Source: Chondrilla cf. caribensis
Taxonomy: Eukaryota > Porifera > Demospongiae > Chondrillida > Chondrillidae
Assembly: GCA_964020155.1 (NCBI GenBank)
Contig: OZ026568.1
Location: 2,510,320 to 2,574,319 of the forward strand
Direction of reading: 5' to 3'
DNA length: 64,000 nucleotides
Shown: positions 1 to 42,793 of the stretch, one piece after another
Numbering within the stretch: the stretch's first letter is position 1
How the letters are laid out: each line of letters begins with the position of its first letter
The notes under the pieces: model-generated
What the model was told of the DNA's origin: nothing
What the model saw: only the letters and a program-made list of their open reading frames with translations
Databases searched by the model: none
Made by a program: the position numbers and the translations under genes

Positions 1-97
1 ACGGGGAGACAGTGGATGCGACTTCTGTCTATTTGAAGTTGCTTCTGTTTACGGCAACAGCTCTTCAGCGTCTGGGTCTCCTTCTCGAAATAATAGA

Positions 98-1063
98 ATG
101 TCAATAACAGTATCGTCGTCCTACAGTTCTTACCAGTGTACTGTTGGAATGAGTTACTTTGGGAGGTATGGCCACGCGTCAGATAGAACGGCTAGTCTCC
201 CTTTGGCAAACTATCGTGGCATTAGTGACGGCGGGGATAAGCTAGAGCAGCTGGCCAGGAGTATGGAGTACTACTACATAAACTACAGCGGTCAGTGTGG
301 GACGCATAGAGCCGTCAGGCAGCCGAAAATTAGTACGAGTGGAGGTCTACCCCAACGTGAGCCTTTGGTGAATCGAGACAGAGGAAATTACTACAGAGCG
401 GGTAAGAGGAGTTGTTCCGTTCCTGTAATCACAGCTTCGAGTATTTTGAAGTGTACAAACAGTCCGCCCTGTGCTTCTCCAAAAGAAAAGAAGACCGTTC
501 GGTTTGCAGACTCTCAAGGCCTGCCCCTAGCAACCGTCCATCAGAAGTCCGACTCCGACCAAGATGACTTGAGCCTTGATAAAGTTTGTGGAAGATATCT
601 GAACCTTTCTGCGAAGGATGAAGGAAAAGCTCTCAAAGGGCAGTTCAGACTCGATTCTCCACCAGATTCTCCAAGTCAGTCCAGGTTCGAACTAGAGTAC
701 CACTTCACTCAACCTGGAATTGAAGCAGACTTCATGGAACGTGTGTTAAGAGAGAAGGTTTGTCTGGAGAACATCCACCGCGATGGGGGCAATGTACGAG
801 GAATAGTTCGCGTCTGTAACATCGACTACCACAAGTCAGTGACAATCCGTTGGACAAATAACAAATGGAGATCTGTACATGACAAACTAGCCATGTTTTG
901 TGCAGGAGGCAGCGATAATACAACCGATCGGTTTAGTTTCCAGTTGCCATTAGCGGGTAGCCAGTTGGAGTTTGCCATATGTTATAAAGTTGCAGGTGGC
1001 GAATTCTGGGACAACAACAGAGGGAAGAACTATATACTCACAGTCAAATCAGAACAGTTATGA
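98..1063 (+). CDS. PPP1R3: PP1 glycogen-targeting regulatory subunit (PPP1R3 family)
   Basis: The product (321 aa from the first ATG) should tether protein phosphatase 1 to glycogen particles and so promote dephosphorylation of glycogen synthase and phosphorylase. Near residue 132 it has the PP1-docking motif KKTVRFAD, an RVxF motif followed by the family's A-D-x-x-G-x-x-L extension. The C-terminal third (about residues 215-320) is a CBM21 domain, with VRVCNIDYHKSVTIRW, DRFSFQLPL, LEFAICY and the signature WDNNRGKNY. Length and order fit the family. It reads as one uninterrupted exon. The frame stays open from the ATG back to the window edge, and that stretch looks Ser-rich and coding-like, so the true start may lie upstream. 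The paralogue cannot be assigned. Its 3' end faces GINS4. Confidence 0.88.
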   Translation: MSITVSSSYSSYQCTVGMSYFGRYGHASDRTASLPLANYRGISDGGDKLEQLARSMEYYYINYSGQCGTHRAVRQPKISTSGGLPQREPLVNRDRGNYYRAGKRSCSVPVITASSILKCTNSPPCASPKEKKTVRFADSQGLPLATVHQKSDSDQDDLSLDKVCGRYLNLSAKDEGKALKGQFRLDSPPDSPSQSRFELEYHFTQPGIEADFMERVLREKVCLENIHRDGGNVRGIVRVCNIDYHKSVTIRWTNNKWRSVHDKLAMFCAGGSDNTTDRFSFQLPLAGSQLEFAICYKVAGGEFWDNNRGKNYILTVKSEQL

Positions 1064-1932
1064 TAGCATTGTTTACCATCGATATTATGTGAATGCGTGC
1101 AAACTCTCAAACTCATTCAATCATTTCTATCATGAGCAGTGGATGTGTTCATTTGTGTACAGACACATTTTGTACATCTCTCATCAATTGTCATTTTATT
1201 GAATACAAGTTACAATTCCAAGGGTATCAATGCGGCTGTTAAAATGAATCTATGAAATGTTATGTAGAAGCACACGCAGGATGTGGATGTGTAGGCCCGT
1301 GCTGGTCTGTGGGTTATGGGGTCAACTAGCGACGTTTCAATCAACACTGTATAGGCCACTGTGTTTTTATGCTAATTGTACTGTGCAGTGGGGTCAAGGG
1401 TCAAGCATGCATGAGTGGCAAATTGAGAAGGACTGGTGCATTTCTAAATACAGTGTGTGTAGCTATTATACGCAGGTGTACAACAAATTATGGCACATGC
1501 ATATGCAGCATGCGTGCACGGCTACTTGTGAACAACGTGATTGTGTGCATCCACAGCCAATTCTGTCTTGTGGACCAACCCTTGCATGCATGGTTTGTGA
1601 AACATTTGTGCACACATGGTTTCATGTGTATTACACACTGTGTATTACACACATGATGCTGTATAATTTTAAAATACACAGTGTTGGTCTATATTATTAT
1701 AGATCTCAAAATAATGAAACTATAGTATGATTGACTTCCATCACAGTTCTCTCCCATGCAGGACAGGTTTTACTGTACACACATTTTAAGCCAATGTCAT
1801 GATAATCTATTATGTACATACGTATAACATCATTACCTTGATCAACACATATTAAACAACTGAATGAAATTCAGATGATGACGATAAATTACATATACAA
1901 AGCACTCGTGCAAAGTAACTGCATTTAAACTT
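1064..1932. other. Convergent intergenic gap
   Basis: This is the space between the PPP1R3 stop and the GINS4 stop. It holds TGCA/GTGT-rich low-complexity sequence and no exon that I can support on either strand. The long frames here (for example 1257-1730) have Cys/His/Tyr-rich compositions typical of translated GT-rich DNA. Confidence 0.6.
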
Positions 1933-16627
<14,695 letters not shown>

Positions 16628-16909
16628 CTTCAGTCAACTACAGAGCCTAAAGATTCAAAGAAAAATACAAAAGCAACGTTAAAAGTACTATGATTCTACA
16701 ACACATGAAATCACATAATAACACAAAAATCTGTGAATAAATAAACAATCTTAACAACAAAGTTTATAATTTATGCAAAATATCACCATTACGAAAACTT
16801 ACAATGTATATAAAACTGTTGTATCAGTATCTAAACGAGTAGTGTACTCTAATCCCTAAGAATACCGCCATTTTACCGCCAAATTGCGAGGCGGACACGT
16901 GACAAAATC
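16628..16909. promoter_or_regulatory. Bidirectional promoter GINS4 / IDE
   Basis: Only 282 bp separate the two start codons. Close to the IDE ATG lie CCGCCATTTT (YY1-type), TTTTACCGCCAAATT (an imperfect E2F-like site, plausible for a replication gene) and GGACACGTGAC (E-box/CLEAR type). These motif readings are by eye; transcription start sites are not visible. Confidence 0.55.
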
Positions 16910-32985
<16,076 letters not shown>

Positions 32986-33438
32986 TGTCATAACGCATTT
33001 GATATTATTAGTATCAGTAGTATTTATTTATTTATTAGGGAGTGAATTTCTCACAGATAATTCAATTTGACTAATTATTATCAGTTATATTAATTCAAGT
33101 TATTCGCAACAATTATTATTTTATGTAATAATATTATTGCATAAGATTAATGTATTGCAATACGTACGTATTATGTATAATTTTTGCCATAATTATAGGC
33201 ATAATATTATAGATTTTTTGACATTTCTGATTCATACAATTCACATATATGTGTCACACATGAAGTAGGCTTGAGGGACAATGATTAGTAATTAGTTTGT
33301 TACACCTAATAACACTCCTACTACTGCACATTATTTGTTGCTTTCACTGCAGCTTCCTTATGTGGACTGTATTTTTCAAGGGAAAACAGACATACTCTGC
33401 CCATTTGTTTGCTTACGTATGTGCTTGCACTTGAAATA

Positions 33439-33617
33439 CAGTCAAACCTCTTTACAACATTCCCCTTGGTTCCTCACTTTATCTGCCATTGTAACCAATC
33501 AGCTGTTATGCCTAAACAATACAATTACTTTGTATGTAAATACATCTGTGTCCACGAGACAAATTGCTATGAAGAGACGGTCCTTGTAAAATCCGTTGGT
33601 GTAAGAAGGTTTGTCTG
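33439..33617. mobile_element. TA-flanked inverted-repeat element (MITE)
   Basis: Left end CAGTCAAACCTCTTTACAAC; right end GTAAGAAGGTTTGTCTG reads as its inverted counterpart. TA is present on both sides. It is related to 32641-32789 and lies just past the IDE stop. Confidence 0.7.
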
Positions 33618-34254
33618 TACATAAAATATACCCAATGTGTATCCTAGTTGCTCCCTGATTCAGAAGCACAGGTGTAATGAACTACCAGTAAACAGTCATA
33701 CACATTTCTTGTGTACGACTGTACGTACATACGTACAGTATATACAGTACATAAATCTTCACACACAAACATATTAACTCACAATTTCTCGTGCATGTAA
33801 TTCTCATACGTAGGGGCAAGTGTGAAGGCCACAAGAAATAAGGGTACCACTGTATATGGAATGGTATATGTACAGATGAGATGGAACAAATTGCAAAACA
33901 TATTATAATAATGTTGTTATTATGTACAATATTCTTATGTAATGAGGATGATCCATGCTAAGTACATCCAATAATGGTAATCACCTGCTTATATACAACA
34001 ACAATACATTAAACACATTGCCGTCTTCACTAGGTAATGACTGGGTGGTTTTAATTTAGTGTACATTTAACCAAATGAATTAAGATATGGGACGAGTAAA
34101 ATTTTGCATGTCATTCGTTGACATACGTATTCAACTAAATAACATCACTGATAAAACCATTATTATGTACATAGGAGTGGTTCCATATGTACAGTATGTA
34201 GGTTTCTTATTTCACATCACGTGTGAAAGCAAAAAGCATAACTCTTTCCAAATA

Positions 34255-34440
34255 GGGATTTTGGACTGCGAAGTTTCCAACTGTTGTTGGGAAAATCCGT
34301 TTGGATTCAGGAGCGTTTAAAAACGCAGTCTGGCGAAGAGAGTTCTTTATCTGGATGTTTCAACCCTGTGGGTCATCTTCAGCAGTCGGGGTGCCTTGGG
34401 AGTTACCCTCCTTAAATAGGGTTTGGGCTTCCCGCCAAGA
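34255..34440. mobile_element. Interspersed repeat, shared with IDE intron 4
   Basis: It shares blocks GTTGGGAAAA, GCAGTCTGGCGAAGAGAG and TCTGGATGTTT with 18955-19110. Read on the minus strand it continues into CTGAAGATGACCC..GGGTTGAAAC, with TATTTAAGG upstream. This resembles the ends of some retroelements, but no coding part is present. Confidence 0.5.
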
Positions 34441-34486
34441 CACTTCCGATCTCGTGACTTCCGCTCCTTGGACGAACATAGGGGGT

Positions 34487-34583
34487 CCACGATCGATCCA
34501 AAAGTAGACCAGCATCAAGGTTGATCCATGACCCATGACCCATGGTGAACCTCGATGCTGGTCTACTTTTGGATCAATCGTGG
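34487..34583. repeat. Inverted repeat / 97-bp hairpin
   Basis: Two 36-nt arms (34487-34522 and 34548-34583) are complementary with only two mismatches. They flank a 25-nt loop containing CCATGACCCATGACCCATGG. Confidence 0.85.
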
Positions 34584-34728
34584 ATAATATGCTTGAGTCT
34601 TTTAATTGGATGTCCTTCAAACATGTGAATTTACACCTGCATGTAAACCTCACAAGTTAGAGCAGGTGTCATCAAAAGATAGATTAATTTGTGCATAAGA
34701 ACAAAGACCAAAAGTACATTCCTTCAAG

Positions 34729-35076
34729 CACTGATATGCCTCTTTTCTGAGAATTCAGTTCATGAGTCTTACTAATGATGCCTCATCAAGATAACCACAT
34801 CCTGTAGTTGAGTCCTTTGGATGTCCTTCAAACATGCTAATGAACACCTGCATGAAACTTCACAAGTTAGAGCAGGTGTCATGTAAAGATATTTTTAATT
34901 GATTACACATTTTGTGGGAGTCTGTGGGATGCACACAGGGAAATGTTATATACATTGAACATAACACACTGTACGTACAATAGAACTAGCTTAAAGTGTT
35001 GACATTACATAAACGGAATGCTATCGTTTGAGGAAGACACGTCAAGCACCAAGGCCTCTTATGATCCTAGTTAGGT
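34729..35076. repeat. Diverged direct duplication, copy A
   Basis: It begins GATATGCCTCTTTTCTGAG and ends near CAAGGCCTCTTATGAT. The same landmarks recur in order at 35298-35668, with many substitutions and small indels. The inner motif AGCAGGTGTCAT also recurs near 34665. Confidence 0.75.
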
Positions 35077-35214
35077 ACTAGGTGCAAGCCAGTTCTGGAA
35101 TATGAATGTTGACACAGTCACATAACCCTGACACCTAGCGACAAGGTGCAAACATTCATACTTGATTAATGTGACTTTAAATTAATACTGTGAACACAAA
35201 CCAACCTTCTTCCA

Positions 35215-35300
35215 ATGTTCTAACTGTATATAATTGTACTCTTTTCTCCACTATCAACACTTGTTAAGGCCTTCACTGAGATGTTGTACAGCGAGTGAGA
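35215..35300 (-). pseudogene. Decayed fragment of an adhesion-GPCR FN3 exon
   Basis: About 85 bp match the 3' half of the second FN3 exon of the adjacent receptor (49130-49215). Translated on the minus strand it reads [20 protein letters not shown], then runs into a stop; the intact exon reads [20 protein letters not shown]. It lies beyond the receptor's stop codon, between two diverged direct repeats, with no usable frame or splice sites. It is a relic of a lost paralogue or of a local duplication. Confidence 0.75.
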
Positions 35301-35668
35301 TATGCCTCTTTCCTAAGAATTTAGTTCATGGGTCTCAATAATAATGCCTCATCAAGATAACCACATCCTGTAATTGAGTCCTCCGGATGTCTTTCAACAT
35401 GCAAATGAACATGCACCTGCATATATACAACCCCACAAGTTAGAACAGGTGTCATGTAAAGATATTAATTTTTAATTGATGGTACATTTTTAATTGATGG
35501 GACATTTTGAAGAGAAATGTTATATACGTTGAACATAACACACTGTACCTTGTGTTATGAGAACATAACAATATAACAATAGAACTAAGTGTTGACATTA
35601 CATAAACGGAATGCAATCATTTGAGGAAGGCACTTCAAGCACAAAGGCCTCTTATGATCTTAGTCGAG
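35298..35668. repeat. Diverged direct duplication, copy B
   Basis: Second copy of the segment at 34729-35076. It starts GATATGCCTCTTTCCTAAG directly after the FN3 fragment and ends AAAGGCCTCTTATGATC. The order of shared blocks is conserved. Confidence 0.75.
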
Positions 35669-36027
35669 GCAACATGTACAGGTGGCCGGATAGGGAACAA
35701 CCACCACCGGTATGAAGACTCCACAAGATTTTCTATTTACACTAACAATGTATAGTCTACGTATTTATATAATTAGCAAATGATTACCAATGACCAGAGC
35801 ACTACATAACGTAACAATTATAGATTAATATATGAACAGTGATAACTGCAATGTTATGCAAGAAATTAAAATTATTACATGTCAAGATAGTTGGTAGTAA
35901 TCACAGCAGATATACAATATAGCTGGACAGCCAGCTTAAGATAACATATTCCCAAAACGTAAACATTACATAAAGATTACTTATTAACATAGTCCTTGAT
36001 AGTAATGTCTTAGTTAATTAGCTAACA

Positions 36028-39000
36028 TTACATTACGGATGTAATTTCTGTGTGCTTGTTACCATTCGCCTGTTCAACAATGCCAAGTGCATTGCTACTG
36101 CCGTTATTCAAATCATCCAGGTGGACAGATGATGCTACCTTGAACGCACTAGACCTGATCTGCTCTTGAGTACCACTCAAAGTACAGTTTTGGACATCAT
36201 TAGACAATTCAACGGGATTTCTAGGTTGAGTTTCTTCTGAGAATGAATTGTCATTTTGAGGGAAGCTGAGCTGTTCTTGTGGCGTTGCGGGGACATTGTT
36301 CTCTGATCCATTGGCCTTCTTCAGAGCAGGATCAAAGAGTTTTGACCCTGTTGATGTAGAATGGCCTTTGGTTGAATCGGCCCTTTCTCCATAATTGCAC
36401 AATGAAATCATTCGCTTCAAATTTTTACGAACTTCAGGCTGTCTCAGGCAGTACACGTAGAATATGAGCACTCCCTGTGAGCAGTTGAGGATAGTGAAGA
36501 CCCACTCGAAAGGGATTCGTATGAAATCCACCTTGACATCAGTGCTGGCAAAAAAACCTGATGCCCAACCTAGGCCGAACAGGACAGAGAGAATGGCACT
36601 GACAGCAAGGTTCTCCTTCCACTGGTTGTCCTTCTTCCCAGCTTCCTTCTTCATGTTGGGCCTCCGCACCAGAGTGATTGTGATAATGATGAATATGATC
36701 CAATTAAAGATGTAGATTACACCAAACGGCACTAAGACACCAATCCAAAATGAATACCCCTGCACACGACAGCTGGATGTAGATAAAATGGAAAAGAGCA
36801 CTTATACACCATGTCACATTACACTATCTTTTGTATGTGCTGCATGTGGACTATCAGTATGGAGGAACACATATCAATATACATGCAGTGGTTTCACATT
36901 CACGTTGTCGGTATGCACAAACTGTGTACAACTTACAACTCCTTGTGATAGTAATTTTGGTGACGAGGTGCAAGACTGAAGGCCACAATGAACACAGGTA
37001 ACACTGCAAGTGATGAAAACAGATAGATTAGATGTACTGTTCTGTTCAATGTTATGTAATGAGCTAAACTGTGTCTCAATTATCCACATTGGGAGTATGT
37101 ACACAGCATTTACCCATAACTTTAAATTTGGCAGACTTGCTTGTATAATCATATGGACTAGACGCATAACAACAATAATGAAGAATACAAATTTTACTTC
37201 ACAGTATGCCTGTGTGTGTGTAACTGTTACATATGTTATGCTGTTCCATACCCCAGCAAATAGCTCCAGATATTTCATAATGGTTTCGAAAGGGGAGCTC
37301 AAAGGGTTGTACGATACTCCTGAAGATAAAGATAGCCAGCGACGCCATCCACAAGAAAGTGGCAAGGAAGAAGTAGTGCATGAGAGCAGAGATGATTCCA
37401 CACAGAACAGGGACCGGCATGGCAAAGGTACCCACAATGAAAGCACTGTACAGACCGATCAGGGCAGTACACAGGTGAATCAGTAGCTTGGTGTAGAGAG
37501 CATTCCGGAGTGACCTGTAGTGGATCATGTGTAGGACAAATACAAAACTAACACTGAACTATGTTTACAGATATTACATCATGTTATGTCATTGTTGATT
37601 ATTATGAGTATCTATAAAATGTGATTGTAATCACTGTTGTGTTGTTCTATGGCCTCACATAATTTTAACCTTTATAACCTTAACACACTTTAACGTACGT
37701 GTGATTATTACACACATTATCTTGGTATGTAATTTGGTAGATTCTTATCATTATCGTGTCGTATCGTATCGGTGTCACATCATGTTACATACAACCATTA
37801 CAAATGGCCTAAGTTATCATCTTTGGAAACACTTGTTTCAAGAAAATGATCATTAGGGGAGTGCTGGGCTTACGTGAGGTTGTGGAAGGGTGAGGGGGTA
37901 CAATTTCAACCCAATAATAATGTTGCTGCAGTCATCGTCGAAAAGAGACGAAATATCAATGAAAGAATAAGTGCCCCACTCCCCTGGCCCCCGCTACAAT
38001 CTCATCCACACATAATATGCAGCATATTTAATTCATTAGAGTCATTGGAATGAAGGGTAGGACATTTGCCAACACTGGCCTACAAAGTGACCATACAAGT
38101 GTACTTTGAATGGTTTTGGGAGAAATTAAACTTACTTCATAGCAAGGTTTGCTATTATTGTCACAACGAGACACACAATACAGATCCCTGCGCCGATGTA
38201 GGAGACCCATGTGAGGATAGCATCGTTGACTGTTGGAGGGTGGATGCTAGAGCCAGGTGAGACATCCTAGCAAAGAAAATCAACGATCTGAACACAATGA
38301 CGGCCATGCACAAAATACTCAGAAAAGGCAATTGATTGCCATGAAAAATTACTTCATCACAAAATTGAGGCCTATTAAATACCGTTTAGCTATTAATAGT
38401 TAATCAGATTATATCCACAGGGCACATGAACCTACATACACAGCATGTACGTACATATGTACACACAAACAGGTCATTGATTATTTACAACAGCCATGTG
38501 TGACAAATGATTAATCAATAGCTATCAAAAGGTCAGCAAATGGCTGATGAGAATACAAGCTATTCATTACACCTTTAGGAAGGATTCACAGGAAAAAGGT
38601 CCTTGTGTATCCTTTCGGAAGGTAATAACATATACCCAAATCACACTTTAGATACAAAACAGGTACCATAACATAATACACATTGATGTATGGAAGCCTG
38701 CTTGACAACCTTTTAAATAGTATATACAATAATATTATATTATAAATATGCAAGGCTCACCATCAGCAGGGCAAAGTGTGTCAGATGGTTACACTTGCAG
38801 ACTACAGTTGTGTCTGTCTCATTCACAAGTTCACAACCACTGTCATCCCAGGATCCAAATGATTCTGAACAAGAGTGTAATAAAGATTACAGAAGTACAT
38901 ACAGTACAGTGCGTGCAGTATGTAGATTACTAGTGTCTGCACATGCATGCACAGTCTATATTGAATTAATACAATAAATGTACATATTGTATGTTTGTAA

Positions 39001-42000
39001 TTGTAGGAAAAAGCGGTTCATATCCATGATGTAAGCCCATTTCCATTGATATTGCTGAGGACAAAATTGAAATGTCTATACCATTCTAATCGTTGTGCAA
39101 CCTAGCTATGCTCGTTCATGCTTCCAATACAAGAATGTTCTTAGAGTAACAAAATACAATATAATACAACATGAATGGTATAAAAATCAACACTGTGTAG
39201 ACAAAATGTATGCAAATAGTGCTACCATGAAACTGATTGTAGCTCTCTCAATAGAGATAAAATTATTACATACACAGGTATGTACTATATCTACATCCAT
39301 GTATGTACATTTGAAGAAAGCCATACAAATAATGAGTGACAGTACTAACCATCCAATGACACATCCCAAAACTGACAACTTGTTCTGTCATGTGTTTTCT
39401 AGAAAAGTGACAAAAGGTGAAAAAGTACAACTAAATACTCCAGTTGCCAAAATTATTGTAAAAATGTAATTATGCAATACCAACAAGATGTATATCCCCT
39501 TCAATCGTAGACCAAGTCTATACTTCAACACACAGGGGTACCAAATGTATATACAGAACAGTCCATCCTTTTCCAGTTAGTGGAAATATTAGCAAATACT
39601 ACAGTATTGTGTTCCCATTCAAATTATTAAATGACTGAATATAGTATGGACTAAGTATGTACACGTGTGGTACTTGCTACCTAATGGTGTGCTCTATACC
39701 TGTGTTTTCGAGAAGACAAACTGCACTCTGTCATCATCATCCAGTCCAGACACAGTCTCACCAAGAATACTGACGGAGAGAACTGAGCTTCCAACCTGTG
39801 TGAACTGCTCTCCAGTTTTACTGATGTACTGGTCCCTTGACTGGAATAAGGCATGGTTGGTGAAAATAGTAGTAGACACACGATAATTTTTCTTCGAGAG
39901 AGACCCTGGAATTTGAACACTATCTGATGTAGAAACATTTGTTGAACTTGTCTTAGTAGCCACCTGTTTTAGCAGCGAAGTGATGTTGAGTGGATATGAA
40001 GTATTGCCGAGTGCCTCAGCAGGGGCTATGAGGAGGCCAAACTGCGACGATGAATACAGGAAGCTTCCGTTAGAAGTATCTGTATTTTCAGCAACATCAT
40101 CAATGACATTCAATACTCTGTAGATACACCATTAAGGAGAATTTTGATATAATAACATTTAAGAGTGTTCACTCATATACAGTCCCTAGCACTCTGAGAT
40201 CAAGTACAGTAGCTAGTATACTCAAGACGGCTCACAACAGCCCATATCATAGCTCACAACATCCTAGTACGTATATCAAACATGGCTCACAACAGCCAAT
40301 ATTGCCGCTCACATACAGACTTACTTGCTCGAAGATCCTGTTATCGATTGGCTGGCTTTCAGCACTTTGGGTGTAATACTATTAACACTGCTCACAAAAG
40401 ACAGTATATCCGATTGGACCTTACAAAAGGGATCCAAAGTAAATTAAATGATTAACACAAGCCCACACTACAGTATGCATATGATACACAATGTACACTA
40501 GTGTAGCAATTTCCTAGTACACATATTAAGTACTGCATATTCTGTAAATGTTCAACAGAGCGAATTCAAAGAGAAAAATGCAATTTAAGGTGAAGTCACT
40601 TTGTGACTGACGAATATTTAGAGGATGTCATGAGTATTAACATAAAAGTGGCGAATAATTAGAGTTCTAAACTTAAAGAAACATGGTCAACTTCAGTTTG
40701 CAAGTTGTTACTCCTGTTAGGGAATATCACATCTATAAGATATTGTATCCTACTGTAGACGTGATATCCTCTCATATTGGGACCCAGACATTGGCGACCA
40801 AATCACATTTGAATGTGAAAACAGAACAGTGAGCGCATCCATCCATTAGAAGCTTGCCGTATTACTTTTCGTTCTGTGTACGTACGTTAGTTTAACTTTG
40901 AGCTCTGTTTTCCAAAGTGAGATGACAATATAGTGGAGAAGGGACGAAAAATCAGAGAACTTCGTTTTTCATCATCAATTAGAGGCCGATTGGCCCTATC
41001 TTGTGAAATGACAAAAATTAGAAAATATATGGTATGTACAGGAGACTGTCTGAAAAAGCATGGAACTTATGATTAGATCAGCAGTAACCTGACATGTTCC
41101 CAAACTGTTTTAACCACTAAGCTACACCTCATCCACACCCAAAACTATTTCCAAATTCTATTCAATCATAAAGCAAACAATGAATCCCCAGTCCCCATCA
41201 TAAAAAGAATCTATTTCAATAATCATACATACAGACCTAGCACTGGCCACACACAGCTGTACATAATTATGGTTATACTACATGACGTGTACATAATATT
41301 TATCATACAAAGATGCTCACCCAGATGGGTGACTAGCTGATACATATGTAGACTGTAAAGACACTGCTTGGGACAAATGAATGGACTGGATGCATGCACA
41401 ACCATATTCACTGACAAATGTACATCCCAGTGGAACCTGGGTTGTATTCAAATACTAAGCCTGGCATATCAGTATTATATGGATTCAATAGGTTGTACCC
41501 CATGTAGAGAGGGTTTGCAAGATGTGTGAACTGTAGTACAGTCCAACTTGCTTAGTAAGTACGTACCTTGAAGGGCCCACCAAATCTGTACTTCTTATCA
41601 GAGGTACTTACTATCAGTACTGGTTGACATAGTGTACATGAGCTAGGGACTGAGTGAAGTGTACTCACTAACCAGGAGTATGTACTAACCCAGGTACTTA
41701 CTAAGCAAGTTGCACTGTAATTACTACAGTTGTAACTATTGGTACTATTATTGATAGCACAAGCCTCAGAGCAGAACACTGACTAAGTAGATATATGTAA
41801 CAAGTACATAATGTTTTCATGCACAAATACCACGTTATATGTCTACCACCATGTACGTATACATATAAAGTGTTTACTGTACACTCACTGCCTTTTCACG
41901 AAGAGCTTTTCGATCAGCTGCTACTCTGCCAAGGAGTGTTGTAGATAGAGACACATCTTCCTTCAAAAATTCACTTGTGTTCTTTGCTACATCATCCAGA

Positions 42001-42757
42001 GCTCTCGCAAGGTTAACAGAATTTTCAATCTAACAGAATATCAAGTGCCACATGTCATTGTACTGTACCTGACGAAACATGCAAGAACTCAGAATGTTTG
42101 GAGGACCACTTACGTAAGACTACAGTGTATGCAAACTTGTATCCTGGTATGTGGACGATTAATAGGTGAGTCAAAGAGAAAATGTGCTGATATTTATGGT
42201 ATAGCACAGGTCACCAGATGGGTTTCATAGTTAGAGCTACTTGATAGAGATCTAGGCAGGAAATTTGTAACTATAAACACTTTCTATTATCCATTGGAAT
42301 ATGGGTACATATTCTGTATAAATAGTCTATACCAGGACACAACTAATGCACACGTACATACATACAGTATATATGAATATATGTGCATCACATGATACAC
42401 TCAATGTATGTACCCTATATATCTATATACAATAATGGCACTCTCTCAATCAGCACCAGGTACTTGTCTACCATGCATGTATATACATATATGTACTGTA
42501 TGCACATACGCAGATACATATGTACGTGCACATACATCTTATGTACTTCACACATATCAGCAGTGTACAGCACACTACAAATGTATGTATACTCACACAC
42601 ACGCGCGCACGCATGCACGCACACACATATGTATGTGCACATACATCTCATGTACTTCATACATATCAGCAGTGTACAGCACACTACAAATGTATGTATA
42701 CTCACACACACGCGCGCACACGCATGCATGCACACACACACACATGCACGCACACAC

Positions 42758-42793
<36 letters not shown>

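Larger units (their letters stand above)
32986..36027. other. Convergent intergenic region IDE / adhesion GPCR
   Basis: I find no intact gene. It contains an AT-rich IDE 3' flank, a TA-flanked inverted-repeat element (33439-33617), a repeat shared with IDE intron 4 (34255-34370), a 97-bp hairpin (34487-34583), two diverged direct copies of a roughly 350-bp segment (34729-35076 and 35298-35668), and between them a dead FN3-exon fragment (35215-35300). Confidence 0.6.

Noticed and set aside
1257..1730. 157-codon frame downstream of PPP1R3
   Set aside because: Cys/His/Tyr-rich composition typical of TGCA/GTGT DNA; no domain, no splice sites, and several overlapping frames of similar quality.
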